Below are positions 53,219 through 62,430 of a stretch of 64,000 nt of DNA, one piece after another. Under the pieces are notes generated by a model. It made no database searches and was not told the origin of the DNA. It worked only from the letters and a program-made list of their open reading frames with translations. A program made the translations under genes and the position numbers. Each line of letters starts with the position of its first letter. Position 1 is the first letter of the stretch. Source of the DNA: Pilimelia terevasa. GTDB taxonomy: Bacteria; Actinomycetota; Actinomycetes; Mycobacteriales; Micromonosporaceae. The stretch is from assembly GCF_014647915.1 (NCBI RefSeq), contig NZ_BMQC01000002.1, positions 62,001 through 126,000 of the forward strand, written 5' to 3'.

Positions 53219-53574
53219 GGTGTCCTCCTCGTCTCGTCCGCCATCGCACCCCGCGCCCGGTGGGACGCCGCGGTGCGCCGGCGGCTGGTGCGTCCACGAC
53301 TGACGCGTGGTCGCCGGTCCGCGTCCCGGGGTACCCCGTGCGACGCGTTTTCATGTCGTAGCCGGGTGGGAGCCCCGGCCAATTGAGTGTGCATGTCCTG
53401 ATAGTGCCTGTATGCGAACTTCGACAGGACACGCCGTATAGAGGACCGAACAGTGCGTGGCGGCTACCCGGTCGGAGAAAAATTCGGACGAGCGACGCAA
53501 CAAGGCCGAATCCGCGTCGCCACCGGAGTGTCGCGTCTTGCGGCACCCCGCCCCTTACCGGCTAGCGTGCCAGC
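53219..53574. other. Divergent intergenic region
   Basis: Holds a 7-bp inverted repeat TGTCCTG/CAGGACA (53394-53400 and 53425-53431), a TATAGA-like box at 53437 and, at the right end, the TAGCGT box (53563-53568) that serves the YgjP-like gene. No gene seen on either strand. Confidence 0.4.
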
Positions 53575-53607
53575 GTGGACGTCGTTCGGAGTCGCGCGGA
53601 GCACTGA
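53575..53607 (+). CDS. 10-codon leaderless mini-ORF
   Basis: GTG 53575 lies 6 nt after TAGCGT and encodes VDVVRSRAEH-stop. The stop TGA shares its A with the ATG of the YgjP-like gene (TGATG at 53605-53609), a re-initiation arrangement. It is therefore a likely translated leader that couples to the metallopeptidase. Confidence 0.5.
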   Translation: MDVVRSRAEH

Positions 53608-54134
53608 TGGGCGGGGCGCGCAAGCCGGTGGTCGAAGTGCGGCGCAGCGTGCGCCGCCGCCGCACGGTGTCCGCATACCGCGACGGCGAGCGCGTGGTGG
53701 TCCTGATACCGGACCGGTTCTCCCGTGCCGAGGAGTCCGAGTGGGTGGAGAAGATGCTCGCCCGGCTGGCCGCACGCGAACGGCGCACCCGCCGCACCGA
53801 CACCGAACTCGCCACCCGGGCCCGGCGCCTCATCGCCCAGTATCTCGACGAACACGGCGAGGCCGCGATGCCGGCCAGCGTCCGCTGGGTCCGCAACCAG
53901 TACGGGCGCTGGGGCTCCTGCACCCCGGCCGACCGCTCGATCCGGCTCTCCCACCGGATCCAGGAGATGCCGGACTGGGTGGTCGACTACGTCCTGCTCC
54001 ACGAACTGGCCCACCTGGTGGTGCCCAGCCACAACGCCGCCTTCTGGTCCCTGGTCGGCCGGTACCCGCGGGCCGAGCGCGCCCGCGGCTACCTGGAGGG
54101 CGTCGCCGCGGCCGCGGCCCTGCCGGCCGGCTAG
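53607..54134 (+). CDS. YgjP-like metallopeptidase (DUF45)
   Basis: A 175-residue protein of the YgjP/DUF45 group of zinc metallopeptidases. HELAH (His132, Glu133, His136) and the third ligand His142 form the zinc site, and RWGSC (101-105) is the diagnostic motif before it. Its ATG at 53607 overlaps the stop of a leaderless mini-ORF and has CGGAG nearby. The function of this family in actinomycetes is unclear. Confidence 0.85.
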   Translation: MGGARKPVVEVRRSVRRRRTVSAYRDGERVVVLIPDRFSRAEESEWVEKMLARLAARERRTRRTDTELATRARRLIAQYLDEHGEAAMPASVRWVRNQYGRWGSCTPADRSIRLSHRIQEMPDWVVDYVLLHELAHLVVPSHNAAFWSLVGRYPRAERARGYLEGVAAAAALPAG

Positions 54135-54217
54135 CGCCCCGACCCCCGGCGCCGCCGGACACCAGCCGGCCGCGCCCGGCGGGTGCGGGGCCCCGACGGG
54201 GCCGGTACGGTTCCGAT

Positions 54218-54832
54218 GTGGTCGATCGGGTGGTCGTGGCGGTGCTGGAGGACGTCGGCTGGACGCCGCCCGGGGTGCCGTCGGACGACTGGCGCGCGGC
54301 GCTCGCCGAGGATGCCGTGGACCTGGTCAGCACGCTCGCCGGGGTGCGGGTGGCCGTCGCCGTGCACCCGGCCCGCCGGGCGCTCGCGCAGGCCGTGACC
54401 TGGCCGGGCACGACCGTGTACGCCCTGCCCGAGCTGGCCGCGCCGGCCGTGCTCGCGGCGGCTGCCGCCGACGGCGCCACGCACGCGGCCCTGGTCGGCG
54501 CCGACCTGCCGGACCTGCCCGCGCTCCTGGTCGGCAAGCTGCTGCGGCCCCTGACGACGCGGCCCGTCGCCGTCGCCCCGGCCGACGGCGCGGACCAGCC
54601 GGCCGGACTGGCCGGGCTGGCCTGCGCGCTTCCGGCCCCGGCCTGGCTGCCGGCGGCGCCGCTGACCGCCCTGTCGGTGGCCGCCGTCCGGGCCGCGGCG
54701 CCGCGGCCCGGCCAGGTCGCCGTGTCGGCGGGTTGGCGCCGCCTCCGCGGCCCCGCCGACCTGGCGACACTGACCACCGCGCTCGCCGGGGCCGAGGCGA
54801 CCCGCGCCCTGCTGGCCGCGGCGGCCGGCTGA
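54218..54832 (+). CDS. DUF2064/CofC-like protein
   Basis: A 204-residue Ala-rich protein. The middle part, VGADLPDLPALLV, resembles the donor-binding region of DUF2064/CofC nucleotidyl- or glycosyl-transferase-like proteins. GTG 54218 is 6 nt after TACGGT (54206-54211), so it is likely leaderless. Function unknown. The family is not certain, since no other motif is clear. Confidence 0.6.
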   Translation: MVDRVVVAVLEDVGWTPPGVPSDDWRAALAEDAVDLVSTLAGVRVAVAVHPARRALAQAVTWPGTTVYALPELAAPAVLAAAAADGATHAALVGADLPDLPALLVGKLLRPLTTRPVAVAPADGADQPAGLAGLACALPAPAWLPAAPLTALSVAAVRAAAPRPGQVAVSAGWRRLRGPADLATLTTALAGAEATRALLAAAAG

Positions 54833-54950
54833 CGCCCGCGACGGGCCGACGCCCACGACGCGCGGCGGTTGACGCCGGCGGTGCCGAGCGCCGGGCGGAC
54901 GTTCGGCGTCGGCTGGCGCCGAGGGTGCCGGGCAGACGTACCGCGTCGGA

Positions 54951-56219
54951 TCAGGCGCCGGTCGGCGGGTCCGCGGGCGGCGGCGCGTCGGGGGAGTCGC
55001 CGCGCGGCCGCGTCAGCGCGTCGAAGTCGATCTCCTCACTGGTGGCCGTGGCGAACTCCGTCGGCGAGGCGAAGTCCTCGGCTCCGGGTAGCAGGTCGGG
55101 GTGCCCCCAGACCGCGTCGCGCCCGGCGACTCCGCGGTGCGTCGTCAGCGCGTCCCACAGGGCGGCGGCCTCGCGCAGGCGCCGCGGCCGCAGCTCCAGG
55201 CCGACCAGTGCGGCGAACATCTGCTCCGCCGGCCCCCCGGCCGCCCGGCGGCGCCGGAACGCCTCGGCCAGCTTGTCCACCTGCGTGATCCGGCCGTCGA
55301 CGGCGGCGTCGACGACGTGGCAGACCCAGCCCTCCACCAGCGCGAGCGCCGTCTCCAGTCGGGCCAGCGTCGCCGCCTGGGCGGGACTGTCGGCCGGGCG
55401 GAAGACTCCGCCGAGGTCGAGCTCCTGCATCGAGGCGGGGTCGACCGGGTTGATCCGGCCCATGGCCTCCTCGATCGCCGCCTGGTCGACCCGGATCCCC
55501 GCGGCGTAGTTCTCGACGGCGGTCAGCACGTGGCCGCGCAGCCACGGGACGTGCTCGAACAGCCGCTGGTGGGCCGCCTCGCGCAGCGCGACGTACAGCC
55601 GCACCTCGTCGGCCGGCAGCTCCAGCCCGGCGCCGTACTTCTCGATGTTCGCCGGGACCAGCGCCGCGGTCCCCGCCGGCCCGAGCGGCAGCCCGATGTC
55701 GCCCGCCGAGAGCACCTCGCCGGCCAGCGAGGCGAGCGCCTGGCCGAGCTGTCCGCCGAACATGGCGCCGCCCAGGCTGGACATCATGGCCTGCATCGGG
55801 GCGAACTGCGCCTTGGCCTCCGGCGGCACGAGGTCGCCCATCGCGGCGACCATCCGGCCGGCGACGGGGTCGCACAGCTTCTTCCAGACGTCGAGCGTGC
55901 GGAAGATCCACTCGTTGCGGTTCCAGGCGACGGTCGTCTGGACGCCCGAGGGCAGCGCGCACACCGGCTCCAGCCACAGGTCGGCGAGCCGGATCGCCTC
56001 GTCGACCGACTGCCGCTGCGCCGGGTTCGGCGCGGGGTCGCCCTCCTGGGCCAGCGTGCTCGCGGCGAGCTGCCGGGCCAGGTCCCAGTTGACCGGGCCG
56101 CCGCCGGGGGTGGCCAGCATCTGCTGGAGCTGGCTCATCATGGCCTGGAGCTGCGCGGGGTCGGCCGGGTCCGGGCCGGAGGCGCCGAAGGGGCTGAAGC
56201 CGAAAGGAATGTCGGGCAC
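54951..56219 (-). CDS. Zinc-dependent metalloprotease (DUF2342)
   Basis: A 422-residue actinobacterial protein of the DUF2342/ZincDep family. REAAHQRLFEHVPWL and EGWVCHVVDAAV are the family's metal-binding-type motifs. The N-terminus is Pro/Gln-rich. It is leaderless: TACCGT (minus strand, 56226-56231) is 6 nt before GTG 56219. It is the homologue of Rv3195 by position, divergent from the PDZ-Lon protease gene. Confidence 0.85.
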   Translation of the reverse strand: MPDIPFGFSPFGASGPDPADPAQLQAMMSQLQQMLATPGGGPVNWDLARQLAASTLAQEGDPAPNPAQRQSVDEAIRLADLWLEPVCALPSGVQTTVAWNRNEWIFRTLDVWKKLCDPVAGRMVAAMGDLVPPEAKAQFAPMQAMMSSLGGAMFGGQLGQALASLAGEVLSAGDIGLPLGPAGTAALVPANIEKYGAGLELPADEVRLYVALREAAHQRLFEHVPWLRGHVLTAVENYAAGIRVDQAAIEEAMGRINPVDPASMQELDLGGVFRPADSPAQAATLARLETALALVEGWVCHVVDAAVDGRITQVDKLAEAFRRRRAAGGPAEQMFAALVGLELRPRRLREAAALWDALTTHRGVAGRDAVWGHPDLLPGAEDFASPTEFATATSEEIDFDALTRPRGDSPDAPPPADPPTGA

Positions 56220-56291
56220 GCTCCCACGGTACGCCGCCGACGCAGTACCGCCACGCTCCCCGGCCGGCGGGGAGCGGATAGGCTCGCGGCC

Positions 56292-57302
56292 ATGAGACGT
56301 CGCGGACTGACGGTGCTGGTGGGGGCGATCCTGGTCGGCGTCCTCCTGGCCGGCCTGCTCTCCGCGCCGGTGCCGTACGTGATCCTGGGCGCCGGCCCGA
56401 CCGTCAACACGGTCGGCGACGCCGACGGCAAGCCGGTGATCGAGGTGTCCGGCGTGCCCACCTCCGCCTCCGCCGGCCAGCTCCGGCTCACCACGGTCGG
56501 CGTCCAGGGCCGGACCGACCTGATCGCGGCGATCGCGGCCTGGTTCGACGACCGCGAGGCCGTCGTCCCGCGCGAGCTGATCTACCCGCCGGGCCGGGAC
56601 GAGAAGGAGGTCGACAAGCAGAACGCGGAGGAGTTCACCCGTTCGCAGACCAGCGCGGAGACCGTCGCGCTGCGCAAGCTCGGCCACCCGCTGCGGATCA
56701 CCGTCACCCAGGTGCTGCCCGACGGCGCGGCGGCCGGGGTGCTGCGCGACGGCGACGTCATCACCGCCGTGGACGGCGCGCCGGTCACCAGCGGGCAGGC
56801 GCTGACCGCGGCGGTTCTGGCCAAGCCCGCCGGTACGGCGTTCCGCGTGGGGTACACCCGCGACGGCCGGCCCGCGACGGCGGCGGTCACCAGCAGGGCG
56901 GTCGACGGCAAGCCGCGGATCGGGGTGCAGATCGAACCGCGGCCGCCGTTCAGCCTCAAGATCCAGGTCGGGGACGACATCGGCGGCCCCAGCGCGGGCC
57001 TGATGTTCGCCCTCGGGATCATCGACAAGCTCACCCCGGAGGACCTGACCGGCGGCAAGGTCATCGCCGGTACCGGCACGATCGACGACGACGGCAAGGT
57101 CGGGCCGATCGGCGGCATCCCGCAGAAGCTCGTCGGCGCCCGGGCCGCCGGCGCCACGTACTTCCTGGCTCCCGCCGACAACTGCGCCGAGGCCGCCGCC
57201 AACCCGGTCGCCGGTCTGACGCTCGCCCGCGTCTCCACGCTGGACGAGGCCCTCGCCGCATTGACCGACATCCGCGCGGGCCGCACCCCCCGGCCCTGCT
57301 GA
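56292..57302 (+). CDS. PDZ and Lon-type S16 protease (membrane-anchored)
   Basis: A 336-residue protein with one N-terminal membrane helix (residues 6-28), a PDZ domain (about 130-200) and a Lon-type proteolytic domain with Ser234 (GGPSAGLMF) and Lys279. It is an extracytoplasmic Lon-like protease, the homologue of Rv3194c. ATG 56292 lies 7 nt after TAGGCT, a leaderless arrangement. Confidence 0.9.
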   Translation: MRRRGLTVLVGAILVGVLLAGLLSAPVPYVILGAGPTVNTVGDADGKPVIEVSGVPTSASAGQLRLTTVGVQGRTDLIAAIAAWFDDREAVVPRELIYPPGRDEKEVDKQNAEEFTRSQTSAETVALRKLGHPLRITVTQVLPDGAAAGVLRDGDVITAVDGAPVTSGQALTAAVLAKPAGTAFRVGYTRDGRPATAAVTSRAVDGKPRIGVQIEPRPPFSLKIQVGDDIGGPSAGLMFALGIIDKLTPEDLTGGKVIAGTGTIDDDGKVGPIGGIPQKLVGARAAGATYFLAPADNCAEAAANPVAGLTLARVSTLDEALAALTDIRAGRTPRPC

Positions 57303-57370
57303 CCCGGACCGGCCCACATCGGCGCGTCGCGCCGCCGACCGTTGTCGGCACCGCGTCGTAGGGTGGGGGC

Positions 57371-60331
57371 GTGGTCATGCGAAACGCACCCCTGCCCCGC
57401 GTCAACCGCCGGGGCCGCGCCGGCATCGTGGTCGTCGCCGGCGCCTTCCTGCTGTTCACCGTGCTCGGCTGGGTGGTGCAGGCGTACACGGACTGGCTGT
57501 GGTTCGACGAGGTCAGGTTCACCGACGTCTTCTCCCGGACCCTCACCACCCGGACGCTGCTGTTCCTGAGCTTCGGCCTCGGGATGGGCGCCGTCGTGGG
57601 CGCCAACCTCTACCTGGCGTACCGGCTGCGGCCCCTGCTGCGGCCGCACTCCGACGAGCAGGCCACGCTGGAGCGGTACCGGATGCTGCTCACCCCGCGC
57701 ATCGCCACCTGGATCGCGCTGCCCGCGGCCGCCGTCGGCGTGTTCGCCGGCCTGTCCGCGCAGAGCCAGTGGGGGCAGTGGCTGCTGTTCCGGCACGGCG
57801 GCGACTTCGGCGTCGCCGACCCGGAGTTCGGCGTCGACGTCGGCTTCTACGTCTTCGCGTACCCGTTCTGGCGCTACCTGGTCGGCACCGTCTTCACCGC
57901 GCTGGTCCTGGCGCTGATCGGCGCGCTGGCCGTGCACTACGTCTTCGGCGGGGTCCGGCTGCAGGGCGTGGGCGACCGGATGACCAACGGCGCCCGGGCG
58001 CACCTGACGACGCTGGTGGCCCTGTTCGTCGCCACCAAGGCCGTCGCCTACCTGCTGGACCGCCGCGGCCTGCTGCTGGGCCACAACGAGGCGACGAACC
58101 TGTACGGCGCCGGCTACACCGACGTCAACGCGCTGCTGCCCGCCAAGGAGATCCTGGCCTACATCTCGGTGCTGGTGGCCATCGCGATCCTCGTCTTCTC
58201 CCACGCGATCATGCGCAACCTGCTCTGGCCGGGCATCGCGCTGGCCCTGCTCGGCGTCTCCGCCGTCGCCATCGGCGGCCTGTACCCGGCCGGCGTGCAG
58301 TACTTCTCGGTCCGCCCCAGCGTGCCGAGCAAGGAGGCCACGTACATCGACCGCAGTATCAAGGCGACCCAGGCCGCGTTCGGGATGACCGACGTGCGCT
58401 CCACGGGGTACGCCGGGCGCAACACCGCCCCGCGGGAGGCGATGTTCAAGAACGACAAGGCCGTCGTCCCCCACATCCGCCTGCTCGACCCGGACCTCGT
58501 GTCGGAGACCTTCACGGCCCTCCAGCAGGTGCGCAGCGTGTACGACTTCGGCGAGAAGCTCGACATCGACCGGTACACCGTCGACAACCGGACGCAGGAC
58601 TACGTGGTCGGCGTCCGCGAGGTCGCCGACCGGCACCTGACCGGCCAGCAGCGCGTCTGGCAGAACCGGCACACCGTCTACACCCACGGGTACGGTCTCG
58701 TCGCCGCGCCGGCCAACCAGATCTGCAACGGCCAGCCGGCGTTCGTCTCCGGCTTCCTCACCGACGACCCCAACACCGGCGGCGACAGCCAGTGCAACGC
58801 CACCGTGGAGAAGATCCCGGTCAAGGAGCCGCGGGTGTACTACGGCGAGCAGTTGCCGCCGTACGCGGTCGTCGGTAAGGAGGACGGCGGGCGCGATGTC
58901 GAGTTCGACCGCCCGACGAGCACCCGGCAGACCGACACCGGCGAGGAGCAGGTCAACTTCACGTACGCCGGCACCGGCGGCATCGAGGTCGGCTCCTTCG
59001 CCCGCCGGCTGCTCTACGCCATCCGGTTCACCGAGGGCAACTTCCTGCTCTCCAACGCCGTCAACGAGAACTCCAAGCTGCTCTACGTCCGGGACCCGCG
59101 CTCGCGCGTGCAGAAGGTCGCCCCGTTCCTGACCCTCGACGGCGACCCGTACCCCGCGGTCGTCGACGGCCGGATCCAGTGGATCGTGGACGGGTACACG
59201 ACCGCCGCGACCTACCCGTACGCCCAGCAGGTCGACCTGGCGGCGGCGACCAGCGACGCCTCGACCGGCCGCGGCACCGTCGCCCAGCAGCGGCAGGACG
59301 TCAACTACATCCGCAACTCGGTCAAGGCGACCGTGGACGCCTACGACGGCACCGTCAACCTGTACGCCTTCGACGAGGACGACCCGGTGCTCAAGGCGTG
59401 GAACGCCGCGTTCGGCGGAGACCTGGTCAAGCCGCGCAGCGCCATCCCGCCGGCGCTCATGCAGCACCTGCGGTACCCGGCGGACCTGTTCAAGGTCCAG
59501 CGCAACCTGTTCAGCCGGTTCCACGTCACCGACAGCGGCGCCTTCTACCGCGAGTCGGACCTGTGGCAGGTGCCCAACTCGCCCGCCGCCCCCGACGCGG
59601 GCGTCAAGCAGCCGCCGTACTACCTGCTCACCCAGCTCCCCGGCCAGACCGCGCCGCGGTTCCAGCTCACCGCGGCGCTGAGCCCCAAGGACCGGCAGAA
59701 CCTGGCCGCGGTGATGGCCGGTTCGTACGACGCCGACGGCCGCCCGACGCTGCAGGTCAGCGAACTGCCGTCCTCGTCGGTCGTGGCCGGCCCGATCCAG
59801 GTGCACCAGGAGATGGTCAACGACGGCCAGATCAGACCCGTGCTGGTCAGCCTCGGTGCGGACAACAAGGCGATCGTGGAGTTCGGCAACCTGCTGTCGC
59901 TGCCCTTCGACGACGGGATGCTCTACGTCGAACCGGTGTACGTCAAGAGCACGGCGAACCTGCGCGCCTATCCGACGCTCCAGTTCGTCATGCTCAGCTA
60001 CGGCGACACCAAGGCCATCGCGCCGACGCTGGCCGAGGGCATCGCCAAGCTCATCGCCGCCGGCAGGAACAAGCCGGGCGGCGGCACGCCACCGGGCCCC
60101 GGCCCGACGCCCACCCCCACGCCCACGGCCACCCCGGGACCGACCACGCCGGCACCGCTGCCGGCCGACCTCGCGGCGGCGGCGGCGGAGGTCGACCGGG
60201 CCATCGCCGAGGTGCGGTCGGCGCAGCAGGCCGGCGACTTCGTCCGGTACGGGCGGGCGCTGCAGCAGTTGGAGACGGCGATGCAGCGCTTCCAGGCGGT
60301 ACGGGCGGCGGCCTCCCCGGGCTCGCGCTGA
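57371..60331 (+). CDS. UPF0182 large membrane protein
   Basis: A 986-residue protein with about seven membrane helices in its first third, followed by a large extracytoplasmic domain and a low-complexity Pro/Thr tail (about 900-940) and a helical end. It corresponds to Rv3193c. GTG 57371 lies 6 nt after TAGGGT (57359-57364), a leaderless start. Its function is unknown in any organism I know of. Confidence 0.92.
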   Translation: MVMRNAPLPRVNRRGRAGIVVVAGAFLLFTVLGWVVQAYTDWLWFDEVRFTDVFSRTLTTRTLLFLSFGLGMGAVVGANLYLAYRLRPLLRPHSDEQATLERYRMLLTPRIATWIALPAAAVGVFAGLSAQSQWGQWLLFRHGGDFGVADPEFGVDVGFYVFAYPFWRYLVGTVFTALVLALIGALAVHYVFGGVRLQGVGDRMTNGARAHLTTLVALFVATKAVAYLLDRRGLLLGHNEATNLYGAGYTDVNALLPAKEILAYISVLVAIAILVFSHAIMRNLLWPGIALALLGVSAVAIGGLYPAGVQYFSVRPSVPSKEATYIDRSIKATQAAFGMTDVRSTGYAGRNTAPREAMFKNDKAVVPHIRLLDPDLVSETFTALQQVRSVYDFGEKLDIDRYTVDNRTQDYVVGVREVADRHLTGQQRVWQNRHTVYTHGYGLVAAPANQICNGQPAFVSGFLTDDPNTGGDSQCNATVEKIPVKEPRVYYGEQLPPYAVVGKEDGGRDVEFDRPTSTRQTDTGEEQVNFTYAGTGGIEVGSFARRLLYAIRFTEGNFLLSNAVNENSKLLYVRDPRSRVQKVAPFLTLDGDPYPAVVDGRIQWIVDGYTTAATYPYAQQVDLAAATSDASTGRGTVAQQRQDVNYIRNSVKATVDAYDGTVNLYAFDEDDPVLKAWNAAFGGDLVKPRSAIPPALMQHLRYPADLFKVQRNLFSRFHVTDSGAFYRESDLWQVPNSPAAPDAGVKQPPYYLLTQLPGQTAPRFQLTAALSPKDRQNLAAVMAGSYDADGRPTLQVSELPSSSVVAGPIQVHQEMVNDGQIRPVLVSLGADNKAIVEFGNLLSLPFDDGMLYVEPVYVKSTANLRAYPTLQFVMLSYGDTKAIAPTLAEGIAKLIAAGRNKPGGGTPPGPGPTPTPTPTATPGPTTPAPLPADLAAAAAEVDRAIAEVRSAQQAGDFVRYGRALQQLETAMQRFQAVRAAASPGSR

Positions 60332-60477
60332 GCCTGCGGCACGGGGCCGGCACCGCGACGACGGTGGCGGCCCCGCCCGCGGCAGGTGGTTTGAGCTGGG
60401 CATTCGTCGGGCGAAGGCGCCAGGGCGGAGCCCGTTTTGGCGTGTGGTGGGCGGGCGCGCTAGGCTTACCGGGCCGA

Positions 60478-60551
60478 CGCGGGGTGGAGCAGCTCGGTAG
60501 CTCGCTGGGCTCATAACCCAGAGGTCGCAGGTTCAAATCCTGTCCCCGCTA
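60478..60551 (+). tRNA. Initiator tRNA-fMet (CAT), copy 1
   Basis: A clover-leaf with anticodon CAT in CTCATAA, three consecutive G-C pairs in the anticodon stem (CTGGG/CCCAG) and an unpaired C1-U72 end. These features mark the initiator tRNA. The CCA end is not encoded. A promoter with TTGGCG (60437-60442) and TAGGCT (60461-60466) precedes it, and a 17-bp terminator hairpin follows. Confidence 0.95.
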
Positions 60552-60556
60552 CGAAA

Positions 60557-60593
60557 CAAACGGTCACCTAGAGAATCTCTAGGTGACCGTTTG
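60557..60593 (+). terminator. Terminator of tRNA-fMet copy 1
   Basis: A 17-bp perfect stem (60557-60573 with 60577-60593) with a 3-nt loop lies 5 nt after the tRNA. Confidence 0.9.
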
Positions 60594-60787
60594 CGTAGGG
60601 CTTTGTAACACGGGACCCCCCACACGCCGACCACGTTCCAGACCGGCGTCCTCGCCTCGTAGTGAATCGTGCGCCTTCTGGATGCTCGGCAGGTTGTCGT
60701 TGCTCCGGCCTCTCGGTTCCGTGGCCGTCAGGCGCCGGTCGTGGGCGATCGCGGAGCACAGCCAGGACTTCGACGCGCCTGGGGAGT
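60594..60787. other. Spacer between the two tRNA cassettes
   Basis: No gene or RNA seen. It has no integrase or attachment remnant that I can recognise. Confidence 0.5.
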
Positions 60788-60832
60788 CCGTTTTGGCGTC
60801 GGGGAGCAGGCACGCTAAGCTTGCCGAGCCGA

Positions 60833-60906
60833 CGCGGGGTGGAGCAGCTCGGTAGCTCGCTGGGCTCATAACCCAGAGGTCGCAGGTTCAAATCCTGTCC
60901 CCGCTA
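60833..60906 (+). tRNA. Initiator tRNA-fMet (CAT), copy 2
   Basis: Identical over all 74 bases to copy 1, 355 bp downstream. Its own promoter has the same TTGGCG (60793-60798) and a TAAGCT box (60816-60821), so the promoter-tRNA cassette is duplicated rather than the tRNA alone. Confidence 0.95.
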
Positions 60907-60912
60907 CAAAGC

Positions 60913-60948
60913 CAGAAGGCCGCCTAGGTATCTCTAGGCGGCCTTCTG
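60913..60948. terminator. Terminator of tRNA-fMet copy 2
   Basis: A 15-bp perfect stem (60913-60927 with 60934-60948) with a 6-nt loop. It also lies downstream of the convergent regulator gene (stop 60993) and may end both transcripts. Its CTAG core is shared with the copy 1 hairpin, while the outer stem differs. Confidence 0.88.
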
Positions 60949-60992
60949 CGTCAAGTAGAATCCGTACCCGTTCGGGGCGGCCGCGTGGACGG

Positions 60993-61907
60993 TCAGCCCC
61001 ACTCCCAGCCCACGCCCACCAGGCCCGCCGGTACCTGGTGCAGGTTGGTGTGGACGCTGTGGTGCGGACCGACGGGCATCTCCTCGTGGGTGGCGTCGGG
61101 CGCTCCCTCGCTGGGTCGCGTGAACCGCCACGCCAGCAGCGGCAGCCGGTGCGGGGAGAACCTGACCTGCGTGATCACATGCCGGGCGGGGACGACCACG
61201 GTACGGAAGTACTGGTTGGCGGGCGGGGGATTGGCGTCCCGCACGGTGTACCGGAGCAGGTGGGTCTGGCCCACCTGGAGCCGGAAGTCGAACAGCAGTT
61301 CGGCGGCGATGAGGTTGGCGGCCGGGTCTCGCCGCAGCCGGCCGATGCGGCAGCCGTCGCCGACGTCGACGCTCAGGAGCTGCGCGTCGCCCCCGGGCTC
61401 GCTGGAGTACGTCACGACGTGGCGGTCGGTCGGCTGCTGCGCCTGGACCACGCAGGTGGTGTCGACGGTGGCGATGCCGCCGGAGTCCGAGAGGGTCACG
61501 ACGTCGACGGCCACCTGCAACCGCAGGGGCGGCGCCTGCCCCCGCAGGTCGTGCAGCAACGTCACCATGGGTTCGGGGTCCAGGAGCAGGTCGGAGATCG
61601 GGCGCGGGATGCCGGAGACCGGCCGCGCCTCGCCGCGCCTGCGCGGGTCGAGGAGCCGGAGCAGGGCATCGGTCGGCAGGCCCAGGATCGCCTCCAGCGC
61701 CGCCACGGCCTGGAGCGAGGTCGGGCGCTCGGGGCGGCGCTGGCCGGACCTCCAGTAGCTCAGCGTGCCGGTGCCCACGCGTAGGTCCTGCGCGTCGAGC
61801 TGCTGCTGGAGGCACTGGAGGGACAGGCCGCGGGCTTCGATGGCCGCGCGCAGCGCCCGGTGGAAGGGTCCGCGGGCCAGGGCGACCGCCAGCGCGGCAT
61901 CGTTCAT
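60993..61907 (-). CDS. Helix-turn-helix regulator with unknown C-terminal domain
   Basis: A 304-residue protein. An N-terminal XRE-type helix-turn-helix (about residues 15-75) includes SYWRSGQRRPERPTSLQAVAAL. The C-terminal domain (about 110-290) is beta-rich, with no motif that I can name. ATG 61907 follows GGAGG 5 nt away. It converges on the second tRNA gene. Confidence 0.7.
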   Translation of the reverse strand: MNDAALAVALARGPFHRALRAAIEARGLSLQCLQQQLDAQDLRVGTGTLSYWRSGQRRPERPTSLQAVAALEAILGLPTDALLRLLDPRRRGEARPVSGIPRPISDLLLDPEPMVTLLHDLRGQAPPLRLQVAVDVVTLSDSGGIATVDTTCVVQAQQPTDRHVVTYSSEPGGDAQLLSVDVGDGCRIGRLRRDPAANLIAAELLFDFRLQVGQTHLLRYTVRDANPPPANQYFRTVVVPARHVITQVRFSPHRLPLLAWRFTRPSEGAPDATHEEMPVGPHHSVHTNLHQVPAGLVGVGWEWG

Positions 61908-62430
61908 CTCACCCTCCGGCCGGGAAGTGGCCGCACCCTGGCGTGGGCGGGGTGGGCCGCGAGCGTCCGCCTGCCGGGCCGGCGCCGCGGGCGGGCCGCC
62001 CGCCGCCGCGCCGCGGCAAGCGTGGAGAAGGAGCGTCCGACGTATCCGGGCCGATACGTCGGACGGGCACTGGAGCGCCTGCGCGGTGCGGGGGCGCCGG
62101 AGGCGGTCGGTCGCCGGCTGCCGGTCGACCGGGCTGGCTGGGGCCGTCCGCGTCCGAGGCTCCTCGGCCGCTGACGCGGATCGATGTTACGCCGGGCCGT
62201 CACGTGTGCATGACCTCCTTCACACCACTTCTGTGGGAAAACTGTGTCGCGCCGTCCGCCGGGCGTGGGGCCGCCAGGGTGGCGCAATCGGGGGCGGGGC
62301 GTGTTCGTGCTGGTGAAGATGTGGGCGACGGGTCGAGGTTAGTGTCCTGTGCCGGTACCTGGTCTGCGGTGACGACGGTGTGGACAGGTGTGAAGTGTGA
62401 AAGGACCGTGCCGAACGACCCGACCGGCGC
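61908..62430. other. 523-bp intergenic region
   Basis: Contains a 13-bp perfect hairpin (62034-62046 with 62053-62065) and a short CCAC-TTCT-GTGG dyad near 62225. No gene is seen, although a tract around 62200-62400 is slightly AT-rich. Confidence 0.45.

Noticed and set aside
53394-53431. LexA box in the YgjP upstream region
   Set aside because: The inverted repeat TGTCCTG/CAGGACA does not fit the GAAC-N4-GTTC-type SOS box.
60478-60906. Possible phage attachment site at duplicated tRNA genes
   Set aside because: No integrase or foreign-gene region lies between the copies, and promoters are also duplicated, so cassette duplication is simpler.
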